From the NCBI RefSeq assembly GCF_004963255.1, contig NZ_SUGA01000011.1:62001-126000 (forward strand): DNA of 64,000 nucleotides, given 5' to 3'. Below, piece after piece: positions 43,771-57,275 of the stretch; position 1 is the first letter of the stretch, and each line of letters opens with the position of its first letter. Both the position numbers and the translations under genes were made by a program. This DNA is from Mesorhizobium sp. (lineage in GTDB: Bacteria > Pseudomonadota > Alphaproteobacteria > Rhizobiales > Rhizobiaceae). The notes beneath the pieces are model-generated. The model was not told where the DNA came from and searched no databases. It was given only the letters and a program-made list of their open reading frames with translations.

Positions 43771-44940
43771 ATGAAAGCCGAACAGATCGCTTCGGGCGCA
43801 AGCGCTGCCGAAAGCCCTGACCCGCGTGCCGATGCCAGGGCGGACATACGCCTGATGCGGTCGCTGGTGATCGGGATCTTCATTCTGATGACGGCGGCGG
43901 CGCTATACTTCGCCCGCGCCTTCTTCATGCCGGTGATGCTTGCCTTCCTGCTGGCGCTGACGCTGACGCCGATCGTGCGCTTTCTGAGAAAGCACGGGAT
44001 CCCCGAAGTAGTGTCGGCGACGCTGCTGGTGCTGCTGTCGATCTTCATTTTCACCGCCGCCGGCTATCTGCTCAGCGGCCCGGTTATCGACCTCATCAAC
44101 AACTCCTATTCGATCGGCCAGCAGCTGACCGAGCGGCTGGCGCCGTTCAGGCGGCCGCTCGAACGAATGATGGACCTCGCGCATCAACTGGAAGCGCTGA
44201 CCGAGACCTCGCAGGAGCCCGGCCTGCAGCGGATCGCGGTGGCGCCTTCCGGCATCCTCTCCACCGCGGCCAGCAACATCCTGGAAGCAGGCACCGCGAT
44301 CACCATCGTCTTCGTGCTCTCGCTGTTCCTGCTCGCCTCCGGCACATTGTTCTACGAGAAGATCGTCCAATCCTTCGCCAGCATGACGCAGAAGAAGCGG
44401 GCGTTGCGCGTCGTCTATGACGTCGAGCGCGAGATTTCGCACTATCTGCTCACGGTCTCGATCATCAATGTCAGTCTCGGCACGGTGATCGGGTTGGGCC
44501 TCTGGGGGCTCGGCATGCCCAACCCATTGGTGTGGGGGGCGATGGCGGCCTTGCTCAATTTCCTGCCCTATGTCGGCGCGCTGATGACCTTCCTGATCGT
44601 CGCCGTCATTGCGCTGATCAGCTTCGACACGATCGCCTATGCGCTCTTGGCGCCGGCCTTCGTGGTGCTGTGCGACATTATCGAAGGCCAGTTCGTGACG
44701 CCGATGGTGGTCGGGCGACGCCTCGAGATCAACGCCGTGGCGATTTTCATCGCCATCGCCTTCTGGTCATGGCTGTGGGGCTTCGTCGGCGCGCTGATGG
44801 CGGTGCCGTTGCTGGTCGTCATCAAGGTGTTTTGCGATCATTTCGAAAGCCTGAGCCCGTTCGGCAATTTCCTGGCGGCGCAGCAAACAACTGTCGTCGA
44901 TGACGCGCCGGCCGAGAACAACCACAACCAAGCAGCCTGA
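43771..44940 (+). CDS. AI-2E family (PerM/YdiK-like) transporter
   Basis: 389 aa. Eight or so membrane helices, with the family block LVWGAMAALLNFLPYVGALM and QFVTPMVVGRRLEINAVAIF near the C-terminus. The domain is named for autoinducer-2 export by TqsA, but most members have other or unknown roles (Na/H exchange among them). The N-terminus (1-30) is cytosolic. No quorum-sensing gene is nearby. Confidence 0.9.
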   Translation: MKAEQIASGASAAESPDPRADARADIRLMRSLVIGIFILMTAAALYFARAFFMPVMLAFLLALTLTPIVRFLRKHGIPEVVSATLLVLLSIFIFTAAGYLLSGPVIDLINNSYSIGQQLTERLAPFRRPLERMMDLAHQLEALTETSQEPGLQRIAVAPSGILSTAASNILEAGTAITIVFVLSLFLLASGTLFYEKIVQSFASMTQKKRALRVVYDVEREISHYLLTVSIINVSLGTVIGLGLWGLGMPNPLVWGAMAALLNFLPYVGALMTFLIVAVIALISFDTIAYALLAPAFVVLCDIIEGQFVTPMVVGRRLEINAVAIFIAIAFWSWLWGFVGALMAVPLLVVIKVFCDHFESLSPFGNFLAAQQTTVVDDAPAENNHNQAA

Positions 44941-45028
44941 GGCTGGCCCAATTCCAAATCCCGGCCATTGTTTGCGACACCGGTGACCAGTGCCTATATC
45001 GGACCGGTCAAGCCGGACCCGTCCCCGA

Positions 45029-45850
45029 ATGAGCGACTTCGATCTCGATGGCTATTTCGCCCGCATCGGTTACGGCGGATCGGTCGAGGCTTCGCTCGCC
45101 ACGCTGCGGGCGCTGCACGCCGCGCACCCCAGGGCTATCCCGTTCGAGAACATCGATGCCTTGATGGGCGTATCCGTCGGCCTCGACCTCGCTTCGCTGC
45201 AGGACAAGATTTTTGGCCAGGGCCGCGGCGGCTATTGCTTCGAGCACAATCTGATCTTCATGCACGCGCTTGACGCACTGGGCTTCACCGTCGGCGGGCT
45301 TGCCGCCCGCGTGCTGTGGGGCCAGCCGGATGACGCGGTCACCGCGCGCAGCCACATGCTGCTGCGCATCGAGCTTGGCGGCCGCACTTACATCACCGAT
45401 GTCGGCTTTGGCGGCCTGACGCTGACGGCGCCGCTGCTTTTAGAAGCCGGGCTGGAGCAGCAGACGCCGCATGAGACCTTCCGCCTCGTCGAGACCGGCG
45501 GACAATTCCGCCTGCAGGCCGATATCGGCGGTGATTGGCGTACGCTCTACCACTTCGACCTGAGCCAGGCCTATGAGGTCGACTACCGGGTCGCCAGCCA
45601 TTTTCTGTCGACGCATCCGAGCTCGCATTTCCTGTCGACGCTGGTCGCCGCGCTGGCCCTGCCCGACCGGCGCTACGCGCTGCGCAACAACCGGCTGTCG
45701 ACGTATCATGCCGGCGGCCGCAGCGAGCAACGCGAGATCGCCACGGCCGCCGAGCTCGCCGACGTGCTGGAGAACCAGCTCGCCATTGTCATTCCCGACC
45801 GCGCCGCCTTCGAGGCGAGGCTCAGGGAAAAACGCATCGTGGAGACCTGA
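45029..45850 (+). CDS. nat: Arylamine N-acetyltransferase
   Basis: Acetyl-CoA dependent acetylation of aromatic amines and hydrazines. 273 aa. The catalytic triad is Cys70 ([10 protein letters not shown]), His109 (ARSHMLLR) and Asp124 (ITDVGFGG). [11 protein letters not shown] is the N-terminal signature. ATG 45029 is used; the frame opens at 44990. The next gene, a luciferase-like oxidoreductase, starts 4 bp after its stop, so they form an operon. Confidence 0.95.
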   Translation: MSDFDLDGYFARIGYGGSVEASLATLRALHAAHPRAIPFENIDALMGVSVGLDLASLQDKIFGQGRGGYCFEHNLIFMHALDALGFTVGGLAARVLWGQPDDAVTARSHMLLRIELGGRTYITDVGFGGLTLTAPLLLEAGLEQQTPHETFRLVETGGQFRLQADIGGDWRTLYHFDLSQAYEVDYRVASHFLSTHPSSHFLSTLVAALALPDRRYALRNNRLSTYHAGGRSEQREIATAAELADVLENQLAIVIPDRAAFEARLREKRIVET

Positions 45851-45854
45851 CCAA

Positions 45855-46853
45855 ATGACCGCCCTTTCGGTTCTCGACCTGTCGCCGATCACCCAAGGCA
45901 GCACCGCCTCGCAGTCGCTCGCCAATTCGCTCGACCTCGCCCGCCATGCCGAGCGCCTGGGCTACAAGCGCTACTGGCTGGCCGAGCACCACAACATGCC
46001 GGGCATTGCAAGCGCCGCGACGTCCGTCGTGATCGCGCATGTCGCCGGCGGCACCAAGTCGATTCGCGTCGGCGCCGGCGGCATCATGCTGCCCAACCAT
46101 GCGCCGCTGGTGATCGCCGAGCAGTTCGGCACGCTGGCGGCGCTTTTTCCCGGCCGCATCGACCTCGGCCTCGGCCGGGCGCCCGGCACCGACATGCTGA
46201 CCGCGCGGGCGCTGCGCCGCAACCTGGAGTCCGCCGACAATTTCCCGCAGGACGTGGTCGAGTTGATGGGCTATTTCCAGCCGGCCGAGGAAGGCCAGCG
46301 CATCCGCGCCGTACCCGGCGAGGGCCAGACCGTGCCGGTCTGGATCCTGGGCTCCAGCCTCTATGGCGCGCAGCTCGCAGCACTTCTCGGCCTGCCTTAC
46401 GCCTTCGCCTCGCATTTCGCGCCGGCCGAGCTCGACCACGCGCTCGAGGTTTATCGCACGCGCTTCCAGCCCTCCGCGCAGCTCGACAAGCCCTATGTCA
46501 TGCTCGGCCTCAATGTCTCCGCCGCGCCGACGGATGCCGAGGCGAAGCTCTTGTTCAGCTCGCTGCAGCAGGCCTTCATCAATCTGCGCAGCGGCCGTCC
46601 GGGGCAATTGCCGCCGCCGGTCGAGAATTACGACCGCGATCTCGACCCGATGGCGAAAACCATGCTTGCCCAGGCGCTGTCCTGCGCCGTCGTCGGTTCG
46701 CCGGAGACGGTGCGCCAGGGCATCGACGCCTTCATCCGCCGCACCGGCGCAGACGAATTGATGGTGACGGCGCAGATCTTCGATCACGCGGCGCGCGTCC
46801 GCTCCTACGAGATTCTCGCCGATGTGCACAAATCGATGTCGAAGGCGGCATGA
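45855..46853 (+). CDS. Luciferase-like (LLM class) oxidoreductase, operon partner of nat
   Basis: 332 aa. Starts [18 protein letters not shown] and has [20 protein letters not shown], the hallmark of the YhbW-like LLM subgroup. [14 protein letters not shown] is a further family block. It begins 4 bp after nat and must be cotranslated. It is a different subgroup from the one at 42591. A shared role in handling aromatic compounds is possible but inferred from linkage alone. Confidence 0.92.
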   Translation: MTALSVLDLSPITQGSTASQSLANSLDLARHAERLGYKRYWLAEHHNMPGIASAATSVVIAHVAGGTKSIRVGAGGIMLPNHAPLVIAEQFGTLAALFPGRIDLGLGRAPGTDMLTARALRRNLESADNFPQDVVELMGYFQPAEEGQRIRAVPGEGQTVPVWILGSSLYGAQLAALLGLPYAFASHFAPAELDHALEVYRTRFQPSAQLDKPYVMLGLNVSAAPTDAEAKLLFSSLQQAFINLRSGRPGQLPPPVENYDRDLDPMAKTMLAQALSCAVVGSPETVRQGIDAFIRRTGADELMVTAQIFDHAARVRSYEILADVHKSMSKAA

Positions 46854-46927
46854 TCGCGCAGTCACTTTTGCCTGACACATTGGTCTGTTAAGGGCGCGCA
46901 GATGTCCCTCTCAGCCAAGAGTCCCCG

Positions 46928-47728
46928 GTGACCAAAGATCTTGACGACCGTATGCATTTTGCCATCGACCTGGCGCGGCGCGCCGGCGAGCTGGGGCTGA
47001 AATATTTCCGCGACCTCGACAATCTGACCGTCGAGAGCAAGGGTCATCAGGACCTGGTTTCGGAAGCCGACCGCGAGGTCGAGCTGTTCATCCGCGCGGC
47101 GATCGCCGAGGCCTATCCGCAAGACGGCATCGTCGGCGAGGAGCACGCGGCGGTTACCGGAACGACCGGCCATGTCTGGGTGATCGACCCGATCGACGGC
47201 ACCGCCAATTTCGTGCGCGGCATTCCCGCCTGGTGCGTGGTGATCGCCTGCGCCAGGGACGGCGAGACGGCGGTCGGCGTCATCCATGAGCCTTCGACCG
47301 ACGAGACGTTCTACGGCCGCCTGGGCGGCGGCGCCTTCCTCAACGGCAAGCCGATCAAGACCAGCAATGCGGCGTCGCTTTCCGACGGCGCCGTCGGCAC
47401 CGGGCTTTCCAACCGCGCCTCGACCAAGAATGTCGTCATTCTCATCAGCCTGATCATGGCGGAGGGCGGCGTCTTCTACCGCAATGCTTCCGGAGCGCTG
47501 ATGCTTGCCTATGCGGCGTCCGGCCGGCTGCTCGGCTATGCCGAGGAGCACATGAACGCCTGGGATTGCCTCGCCGGCATGCTGCTGGTCGAAGAGGCCG
47601 GCGGCACGGTGCTCAGAGCGGATCCGAAGACTGTGGTCGGCCAGGGCACGCAGGTCATCGCCGGCGGCAAGCGCATCTTCCCGAGATTGCAGGCGCTGTG
47701 CGCGGAGGCCTTCGAACCTACGCACTGA
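46928..47728 (+). CDS. Inositol-monophosphatase family protein
   Basis: 266 aa, Mg-dependent phosphatase fold. Metal sites: GEEH (about 74), VIDPIDGTANFVRGIP and the C-terminal NAWDCLAGMLLVEEAGG. The start is probably GTG 46928; ATG 46952 is the alternative. It could act on inositol phosphate, histidinol phosphate or PAP-like substrates. It overlaps the convergent lacI-type gene by 11 nt. Confidence 0.9.
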   Translation: MTKDLDDRMHFAIDLARRAGELGLKYFRDLDNLTVESKGHQDLVSEADREVELFIRAAIAEAYPQDGIVGEEHAAVTGTTGHVWVIDPIDGTANFVRGIPAWCVVIACARDGETAVGVIHEPSTDETFYGRLGGGAFLNGKPIKTSNAASLSDGAVGTGLSNRASTKNVVILISLIMAEGGVFYRNASGALMLAYAASGRLLGYAEEHMNAWDCLAGMLLVEEAGGTVLRADPKTVVGQGTQVIAGGKRIFPRLQALCAEAFEPTH

Positions 47729-48785
47729 CGCTCTGCGCGACCGCGCCCAGCGGCCGGCAGGAATTGCGGATCATCAGCCGGCCCTTCAGCACCAGCTTGC
47801 GCGGCGGCGCGTCGCGGTTGCCGGCCAGTCGGTCGAGCAGGAGGTTCGCCGCCTGCTCGCCGATCGCCTGCACCGGCTGCGCCACCGTGGTCAGCTGCGG
47901 CACGAACACGTCCGACCAGGGAAAATCGTCGAAGCAGGCGACCGAAATGTCCTCGGGGCAAGAGAGGCCGATGTCGCGGATCGCCTTCATCGTGCCGATC
48001 ACCATCGGGTTGTTGGCCGAGAAGATCGCGCTTGGCCGGTCGTGCAGCGACAAGAGCTGCATGGTCGCGTTGTAGCCGTCGATCTCGTGGAAATTGCCGG
48101 AGCGTATGAGCTCCTCCGCCACAGGCAAGCCGGCCGCCTGCAGCGCCTCGCGGTAGCCGATCATGCGGTCATGCATGGGGGATATGTCGGAGGTGCCGGT
48201 GATGTAGCCGATGCGGCGATGGCCAAGATGGATCAGATAGGTGACGGCGTCGAACACGGCGCGCTGGTTGTCCAGCACCACCGCGTCGGTATCGACGCCT
48301 TCGCAGAGACGGTCGAGCAGCACCACCGGCACATTGGCGTCCTCGACGATGCTCTTCAGGATGCCGCCATCGCCGACGCGCGCCACGATCAGCCCGTCGA
48401 CCATGCGGTCGAGCAAAAGACGTATCTGCTCGTCCTGCGTGTTCAGATCCTCGTCGGTACAGCACAGCATGACGGCATAGCCGGCGCGGTCGAAGGCCTG
48501 CTGGATGACCGAGACGACGTCGGTGAAGAACGGGTTGGTGATGTGCGGCACGGTGAGGCCGATGGTGCGCGTTGTGCCCATTTTCAGGCTGCGGGCAATG
48601 GCGTTGCGCTTGTAGCCGATGTCGCGGATCGCCTGCTCGATGCGTTGCGTAAGCTCGGGACTGACGGTGGCGGTACCGTTGAGCAATGCAGAGACGGTGG
48701 CCACGGACACACGCGCCGCCTCAGCCACATGTAGCATGGTCGGCGCCGTGGATTTCCGCTGTTTTTTCCGCCCTGACGCCATCAT
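47718..48785 (-). CDS. LacI-family repressor of the sugar ABC operon
   Basis: About 355 aa. The N-terminal HTH (MLHVAEAARVSVATVSALLN) has the LacI hinge motif GYKRNAIARSL; a periplasmic-binding-protein-like sugar domain follows. Adjacent ATGs at 48785 and 48782 are the likely starts; the frame runs to 48863. It is divergent from an RbsA-type ATPase gene. The 14-mer TTCGAAACGTTTAG occurs 1 bp upstream of the start codon and again in the ABC promoter, so it should repress both. The inducer is unknown. Confidence 0.92.
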   Translation of the reverse strand: MMASGRKKQRKSTAPTMLHVAEAARVSVATVSALLNGTATVSPELTQRIEQAIRDIGYKRNAIARSLKMGTTRTIGLTVPHITNPFFTDVVSVIQQAFDRAGYAVMLCCTDEDLNTQDEQIRLLLDRMVDGLIVARVGDGGILKSIVEDANVPVVLLDRLCEGVDTDAVVLDNQRAVFDAVTYLIHLGHRRIGYITGTSDISPMHDRMIGYREALQAAGLPVAEELIRSGNFHEIDGYNATMQLLSLHDRPSAIFSANNPMVIGTMKAIRDIGLSCPEDISVACFDDFPWSDVFVPQLTTVAQPVQAIGEQAANLLLDRLAGNRDAPPRKLVLKGRLMIRNSCRPLGAVAQSVSA

Positions 48786-48786
48786 T

Positions 48787-48800
48787 TTCGAAACGTTTAG
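48787..48800. promoter_or_regulatory. LacI-type operator, regulator side
   Basis: TTCGAAACGTTTAG contains the palindromic core AAACGTTT. It is identical to the site at 48894-48907 and lies directly before the regulator's start codon. Confidence 0.75.
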
Positions 48801-48885
48801 CCGCCCATCTTTGACTGAACCTACGTAAAGCCGCCATTTTCCGCAAGAATTGAAATGCATCAATCCTAAGCAACCAGATAGGCGC

Positions 48886-48914
48886 TTGACACGTTCGAAA
48901 CGTTTAGATTAGCG
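48886..48914 (+). promoter_or_regulatory. Sugar ABC operon promoter with embedded LacI operator
   Basis: TTGACA at 48886-48891 is a perfect -35 box. The second TTCGAAACGTTTAG (48894-48907) occupies the spacer, so repressor binding would exclude RNA polymerase. The -10 box is weak; TTAGCG at 17 bp spacing is the best candidate. Confidence 0.7.
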
Positions 48915-48955
48915 TTTGGGCGATAGAAGACGACGGAGGGAGGCCGTCCTTTGTC

Positions 48956-50532
48956 ATGCAGCGCGCGGATTCCATAACGACTGGCAATGCGGCTGCCGAT
49001 GGTCCCGCCGTCGTCCTCAGCGCGACCAGCATCTCCAAGCGATTTGGCGGCATCACTGCGCTGTCCGATGTGAGCCTGGACCTCAGGCCCGGCGAAGTGC
49101 ATGCGCTGATGGGCGAGAACGGCGCCGGCAAGTCGACGCTGATGAAGATCCTCTCGGGCGTCTATACCGACTACGAAGGCACTGTCGCCATCGACGACCA
49201 GGCGGTCCGTTTCGCCGGCGTTCGCGACGCCGAGGACGCCGGCATCGCCATGATCCATCAGGAGCTCAACCTCGTCCCCGAGCTCAGCGTCGCCGACAAC
49301 ATCTTCCTCGGCCGCGAGAAGCTGATCGCCGGGCTGGTGGTGGACCGCAAGGCGAGCAGCCGCGCGGCAAAAGCGTTGTTGCAGCGTCTCGGCATCGAGC
49401 TCGATCCGGAAGCGCGCGTCGGCCGGCTCAGGGTCGGCGAGCAGCAGCTGGTGGAGATCGCCAAGGCGCTGTCGAAATCGGCGCGCATCCTGATCATGGA
49501 CGAGCCGACCTCGGCGCTGTCGCCGGCCGAGTGCGAGCGACTGTTCCGCATCATCCGCCAGCTTGCGGCAAGCAGCGTCGCCATCGTCTACATCTCGCAC
49601 CGCATCGACGAGGTCATGCATCTGGCGAGCCGGGTGACGGTGCTGCGCGACGGGCGTCACGTGCTGACCAACGACATGGCGGCGCTGAACGAAGACGCCA
49701 TTATCTCGGCCATGGTCGGCCGCGATCTTATGGCGTCCTCCGATCATCAGCGCGGCGCCGGCGGTAAGGCGGTGCTGTCGGTCAGCGACCTGTCGCTGTC
49801 GAAGCCGGACCGGCATGGCTGGCGCAGCGTGATCGAGGGCGTGAGCTTCGATCTTTCGGCGGGCGAAATCCTCGGCATAGGCGGGCTGCTGGGTTCCGGC
49901 CGCACCGAAATCCTGGAAGCGATCTTCGGCTCCAGCGACGGCCGCACGGGCGGCGAGATCAAGCTCGACGGCGCGCCGGTCGAGATCGGCTCGCCGCGCG
50001 AGGCGCGCCGGCTGGGCATTGCCTTGGTCACCGAGGACCGCAAGACGCAAGGCCTGCATCTCACGGCCTCGATCACCGACAATGTCGCGCTGCCGCTGGT
50101 CGGCGCGCTGGCGCGCTTCGGCCTGCGCTCGCGCTCGGGCGAGCAAGGCCTGGCGCGCGAAGCGGTGAGCGCGCTCGGCATACGCTGCGAGAGCATCGAG
50201 CAGGCCGCCGGCACGCTGTCGGGCGGCAACCAGCAGAAGGTGGTGATCGGCAAATGGCTGGCGACGCGGCCGCGCGTGCTCCTGCTCGACGAGCCGACGC
50301 GCGGCATCGATGTCGGCGCCAAGCGCGAAATCTACGACCTCATCTTCAAGCTCGCCGGCGACGGTCTGGCGATCGCCGTGATCAGCTCGGAACTCCCCGA
50401 GCTCCTGCATCTGGCCGACCGCATCCTGGTCATGGCGGAGGGCCGCCAGCGCGGCATCCTGTCCCGGACCGAAGCCAGCGAGGAGGCGATCATGCGGCTT
50501 GCCGCGCCCAGAAGGACCGCGAGACCTGCCGC

Positions 50533-50536
<4 letters not shown>
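48956..50536 (+). CDS. Sugar ABC transporter ATPase (RbsA/MglA type)
   Basis: 526 aa with two fused ATPase domains. Domain 1: Walker A GENGAGKST, signature LRVGEQQLVEIA, Walker B ILIMDEPTSAL. Domain 2: degenerate Walker A GGLLGSGRTE, signature LSGGNQQKV, Walker B VLLLDEPTRG. This double layout is the CUT2 (ribose/galactose) class. Its stop overlaps the permease start as ATGA. It energises import with the permease and binding protein downstream. Confidence 0.95.
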
Positions 50537-51828
<1,292 letters not shown>

Positions 51829-51846
51829 TCCGGAGGAAACAGGACC

Positions 51847-52815
51847 ATGAAACGACGTGAAATGCTGAAGCTCGCCACTTTCGCGGCGGCACTTCTGACG
51901 ACCACCGCTCTTCTGTCTGGCAACCATGCCTTTGCCCAGGACAAGAAGTGGAAGATCGGCTTCTCGCAGGTGACGACCATCGAACCCTGGCGCGCCCAGT
52001 TCAACAAGGACATCATCGCCGAGGCCGCCAAGCATCCGGAAGTCGAGCTGATCATCACCGACGGCGAGGACAAGACCGAGAAGCAGGTCGCCGACGTCGA
52101 GAACCTGATCCGCCAGGAGGTCGACGCGCTGCTGGTGTCGCCGAAGGAATCGGCCGGCCTCACCGGCGTCGTGCAGCAGGCGATCGACGCCAAGATCCCG
52201 GTCTTCGTGCTCGACCGCAACGTCGACACCAAGGACTACACGCAGTTCGTCGGCGGCGACAACAAGCTGATCGGCCGGGCTGCCGGCGAATATGCCGTCG
52301 AGCTCCTAGGCGGCAAGGGCAAGGCCGCCGGCAACGTCGTGGAGATCTGGGGCGGCATGGGCACCCAACCGGCGCATGACCGCCATGACGGTTTCCATGA
52401 GTTCACCGACAAGGAGCCGGGCATCAAGTATCTGCTCGACCAGCAGTCGGGCGACTGGAAGCAGGACCAGGCCTACAACATCATGGCCAACGCGCTGAAG
52501 ACCAACGAGAAGATCGACCTCGTCTACGGCCACAACGACCCGATGGCCTATGGCGCCTATCTCGCGGCCAAGGATGTCGGGCGCGAGAAGGACATAAAGT
52601 TCATCGGCATCGACGGCCTGCCCAACGAAGGCGTGCAGATGGTGAACAAGGGCGAGCTGACGGCGACCTTCACCTATGTCACGCCGGGCGCCGAGGGCCT
52701 GCGCCAGGCGATCAAGTTCCTCAACGGCGAGAAGGTCGAGAAGACCATCACGCTGCCGACGGAAAGGATCACCAAGGAGAACGCCGCCAAGATCCTCAAG
52801 GACAACGGGCTCTAA
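51847..52815 (+). CDS. Periplasmic sugar-binding protein (YtfQ/RbsB type)
   Basis: 322 aa. A signal peptide (MKRREMLKLATFAAALLTTT, cleavage after HAFA at about 30) and a type-I periplasmic binding fold: KIGFSQVTTIEPWRAQFNKD, then EVDALLVSPKES and VFVLDRNVDTKD. The WRAQ and VLDRxV segments resemble galactofuranose-binding YtfQ, so a furanose or related sugar is possible. It is the last gene of the ABC operon, with a terminator 8 bp after its stop. Confidence 0.92.
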   Translation: MKRREMLKLATFAAALLTTTALLSGNHAFAQDKKWKIGFSQVTTIEPWRAQFNKDIIAEAAKHPEVELIITDGEDKTEKQVADVENLIRQEVDALLVSPKESAGLTGVVQQAIDAKIPVFVLDRNVDTKDYTQFVGGDNKLIGRAAGEYAVELLGGKGKAAGNVVEIWGGMGTQPAHDRHDGFHEFTDKEPGIKYLLDQQSGDWKQDQAYNIMANALKTNEKIDLVYGHNDPMAYGAYLAAKDVGREKDIKFIGIDGLPNEGVQMVNKGELTATFTYVTPGAEGLRQAIKFLNGEKVEKTITLPTERITKENAAKILKDNGL

Positions 52816-52823
52816 GTCCGGAA

Positions 52824-52854
52824 CCCTGCCGGGCCACGCGCCCGGCAGGGTTTT
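52824..52854 (+). terminator. Rho-independent terminator of the ABC operon
   Basis: CCCTGCCGGG pairs with CCCGGCAGGG around a 7-nt loop and is followed by TTTT. Confidence 0.9.
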
Positions 52855-53126
52855 GCCCGAGCGCGAGGCGCTCCCCATTCCTTGCCGGCGGATGCGCGTA
52901 GCGTCGCCGAGACGCCGATTTTCCGGCCTTTCGCGACCGAAAGTCACGCCCGCCGAGGCAAGCGTTGCCCTCGCCGGATGACGGCTGCACGCACCGCCAG
53001 CGGCGCCACGTCCAAAAAAGCCAGCCGGAACAATGCAATAGCGCGGGCTCGCGCCCATCGCGCCGCTAAGCGCGGCGGATCGCCTCCCAAACCTTGCCCG
53101 AGACAATGAACAGCTTGCGCAGAATG

Positions 53127-53155
53127 CTTGCGCCCCGTATCGGCTGTTCTTATAT
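53127..53155 (+). promoter_or_regulatory. Probable heat-shock (RpoH) promoter of dnaK
   Basis: CTTGCG (53127-53132), 16 bp, then CTTATAT (53149-53155). This fits the alphaproteobacterial sigma-32 pattern CTTGNN-16/17-CYTATNT and gives a leader of about 115 nt before dnaK. Confidence 0.6.
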
Positions 53156-53278
53156 ACGCCCCAGCCGTCCCGGCCCCCGAAAACCGGTGACCAAGACGGG
53201 ATTTCTTGTGAACAGGGGCTTTCGTCGGAACGCCTTTTGAAGGGTCCTGAGAGCCTGCTTAGAGGAGAGACTAGAACA

Positions 53279-55195
<1,917 letters not shown>

Positions 55196-55219
55196 GCCGG
55201 CTGATGGCGAATAAGTGCA

Positions 55220-55247
55220 AAAGCCCGGCGCAAAGCCGGGCTTTTTT
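55220..55247 (+). terminator. Terminator between dnaK and dnaJ
   Basis: AAAGCCCGGC pairs with GCCGGGCTTT over a GCAAA loop, followed by more T residues. It may be partial, allowing read-through into dnaJ. Confidence 0.85.
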
Positions 55248-55397
55248 GCAACCCCAATCGAAAAAGTGACGGAAAAACCCGGAGCGACCCTGGCTTGGCT
55301 CTAGCATCCGGGAAACATCGCTCCTAAATCCAAGGCCATGCCGGCAAACGTCGCCAACAATGCTTGAAGACATTGAGCATCCGGACAGCGGGAAAAA

Positions 55398-56525
55398 ATG
55401 AAAGCTGATTTCTACGAAACGCTGGGCGTGCAAAAAGGCGCCGACGAGAAGGAACTCAAGAGCGCTTTTCGCAAGCTCGCCATGCAGTTCCATCCCGACC
55501 GCAACCCCGGCGACCATGCCTGCGAGCACAAGTTCAAGGAAATCAACGAAGCCTACGAGACGCTGAAGGATCCGCAGAAGCGCGCCGCCTATGACCGCTT
55601 CGGCCACGCCGCCTTCGAGGGCGGCATGAACGGCGCCGCGCACGGCTTCGGTGCCGGCGGCTTCGCCGACATCTTCGAGGATATTTTCGGCGACATGATG
55701 GGCGGCCGCCAGCGCCGCTCGTCGGGTGGCCGCGAACGCGGCGCCGACCTGCGCTACAACATGGAAATCACGCTGGAAGAGGCCTTTTCCGGCAAGACCG
55801 CGCAGATCCACGTGCCGGCTTCCATTTCCTGCTCGGAATGCTCCGGCAGCGGCGCCAAGCCCGGCACGCAGCCGGTGACCTGCTCGATGTGCCACGGCCA
55901 CGGCAAGGTGCGCGCCACGCAAGGCTTCTTCTCGATCGAGCGCACCTGCCCGCAATGCCAGGGCCGCGGCCAGACGATCAAGGACCCCTGCCCGAAATGC
56001 GCTGGACAGGGCCGCGTCACCGAGGAGCGTTCGCTGTCGGTCAACATCCCGGCCGGCATCGAGGACGGCACCCGCATCCGGCTTGCCAATGAGGGCGAGG
56101 CCGGCCTGCGCGGCGGACCGTCCGGCGACCTTTACATTTTCCTGGCGGTGAAGCCGCACGAATTCTTCCAGCGCGACGGCGCCGACCTCTATTGCAAAGT
56201 GCCGATCTCGATGACGACGGCCGCCCTTGGCGGCTCGTTCGAGGTCACCACGCTGGACGGCACGCAGACCAAGGTCAAAGTGCCGGAAGGCACCCAGAAC
56301 GGCCGCCAGTTCCGCTTGAAGGGCAAGGGCATGCCGGTGCTGCGCCAGCCCAATGTCGGCGACCTCTACATCCAGACGGCGGTCGAGACGCCGCAGAATC
56401 TTTCGCGCCGCCAGCGCGAATTGCTGGAAGAATTCGAGCAGCTCTCCTCGAAGGACAACTCGCCTCAGTCGAGCGGCTTCTTCGCCCGCATGAAGGACTT
56501 CTTCGAGTCGTTCGGCGAAAACTGA
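55398..56525 (+). CDS. dnaJ: Hsp40 co-chaperone DnaJ
   Basis: 375 aa. J domain with HPD at 32-34 ([10 protein letters not shown]), a Gly/Phe-rich linker ([15 protein letters not shown]), and four zinc CxxCxGxG repeats ([32 protein letters not shown]). The C-terminal client domains follow. It stimulates DnaK ATPase activity. It is 202 bp downstream of dnaK. Confidence 0.98.
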   Translation: MKADFYETLGVQKGADEKELKSAFRKLAMQFHPDRNPGDHACEHKFKEINEAYETLKDPQKRAAYDRFGHAAFEGGMNGAAHGFGAGGFADIFEDIFGDMMGGRQRRSSGGRERGADLRYNMEITLEEAFSGKTAQIHVPASISCSECSGSGAKPGTQPVTCSMCHGHGKVRATQGFFSIERTCPQCQGRGQTIKDPCPKCAGQGRVTEERSLSVNIPAGIEDGTRIRLANEGEAGLRGGPSGDLYIFLAVKPHEFFQRDGADLYCKVPISMTTAALGGSFEVTTLDGTQTKVKVPEGTQNGRQFRLKGKGMPVLRQPNVGDLYIQTAVETPQNLSRRQRELLEEFEQLSSKDNSPQSSGFFARMKDFFESFGEN

Positions 56526-56669
56526 TCGTCACGCCCCGCATTGCGCACGGCTTGGGAGGGGCGATCCGCTTCCCAAGCGTCATCAACATCTTATGCCAGC
56601 TTGACGCCTTGCCTTGTCCCCCCCACCTGCTAAGTAGCGGATCGGGGGCGAGCATTGAGGAGAGCTCTG

Positions 56670-57275
56670 ATGGCACGTAGTCCCGGATTGCGCAAAGCGC
56701 TGGCGGAAAAATTCGACGACGAGCTGAAGTTCTTCAAAGGCTGGATCGACAAGCCGAAAACGGTCGGCTCGATCGTTCCGACCAGTTCCATCACCGCCCG
56801 CAAGATGGCCTCGATCGTCAATCCGAGATCTGGCCTGCCCGTGCTTGAAGTGGGGCCCGGCACCGGCGTCATCACCCGCGCCATCCTCGCGCAGGGCGTG
56901 AAGCCGGAAAACCTCTACGCCGTCGAGTATTCGACCGATTTCGTGCGCCACCTGCGCGGACTCTATCCCGGCGTCAACGTGATCGAGGGCGACGCCTTCA
57001 ATCTCAATGCCACGCTCGGCGACAAGCGCGACATGGTGTTCGATTCGGTCGTCTCCGGCGTGCCGCTGCTCAATTTCCCGGTCGCCCAGCGCATCGCCTA
57101 TATCGAAAGCCTGCTCGACCGCATTCCCGCCGGACGGCCGATCGTGCAGCTGACTTACGGTCCGCTGTCGCCGATCCCCGCCGGCCGCGGCGACTACACG
57201 GTCGAGCATTTCGATTTCATCTTCCGCAACATCCCGCCGACGCAGCTGTGGATTTATCGGCGCGCGGCGCATTAG
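56670..57275 (+). CDS. pmtA: Phosphatidylethanolamine N-methyltransferase (PmtA)
   Basis: 201 aa, the rhizobial soluble SAM-dependent type that makes phosphatidylcholine from phosphatidylethanolamine. SAM site VLEVGPGTGVITRAIL, then YAVEYSTDFVRHL, VIEGDAFNLN and the C-terminal NIPPTQLWIYRR are close to Sinorhizobium PmtA as I know it. GAGGAGAG precedes ATG 56670; the TTG at 56655 is not needed. Phosphatidylcholine matters for symbiosis in rhizobia. Confidence 0.92.
   Translation: MARSPGLRKALAEKFDDELKFFKGWIDKPKTVGSIVPTSSITARKMASIVNPRSGLPVLEVGPGTGVITRAILAQGVKPENLYAVEYSTDFVRHLRGLYPGVNVIEGDAFNLNATLGDKRDMVFDSVVSGVPLLNFPVAQRIAYIESLLDRIPAGRPIVQLTYGPLSPIPAGRGDYTVEHFDFIFRNIPPTQLWIYRRAAH

Larger units (their letters stand above)
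52816..53278. other. 463-bp gap between the ABC operon and dnaK
   Basis: It holds the ABC terminator and the dnaK promoter region. Short Arg/Ala-rich frames around 52882-53109 have no ribosome site and look spurious. Confidence 0.6.

Noticed and set aside
48866..50410. 514-codon frame antisense to the ABC ATPase
   Set aside because: Shadow of a gene with full Walker motifs.
52882..53109. 75-codon Arg/Ala-rich frame before dnaK
   Set aside because: No ribosome site and no conserved features; it overlaps the dnaK upstream region.
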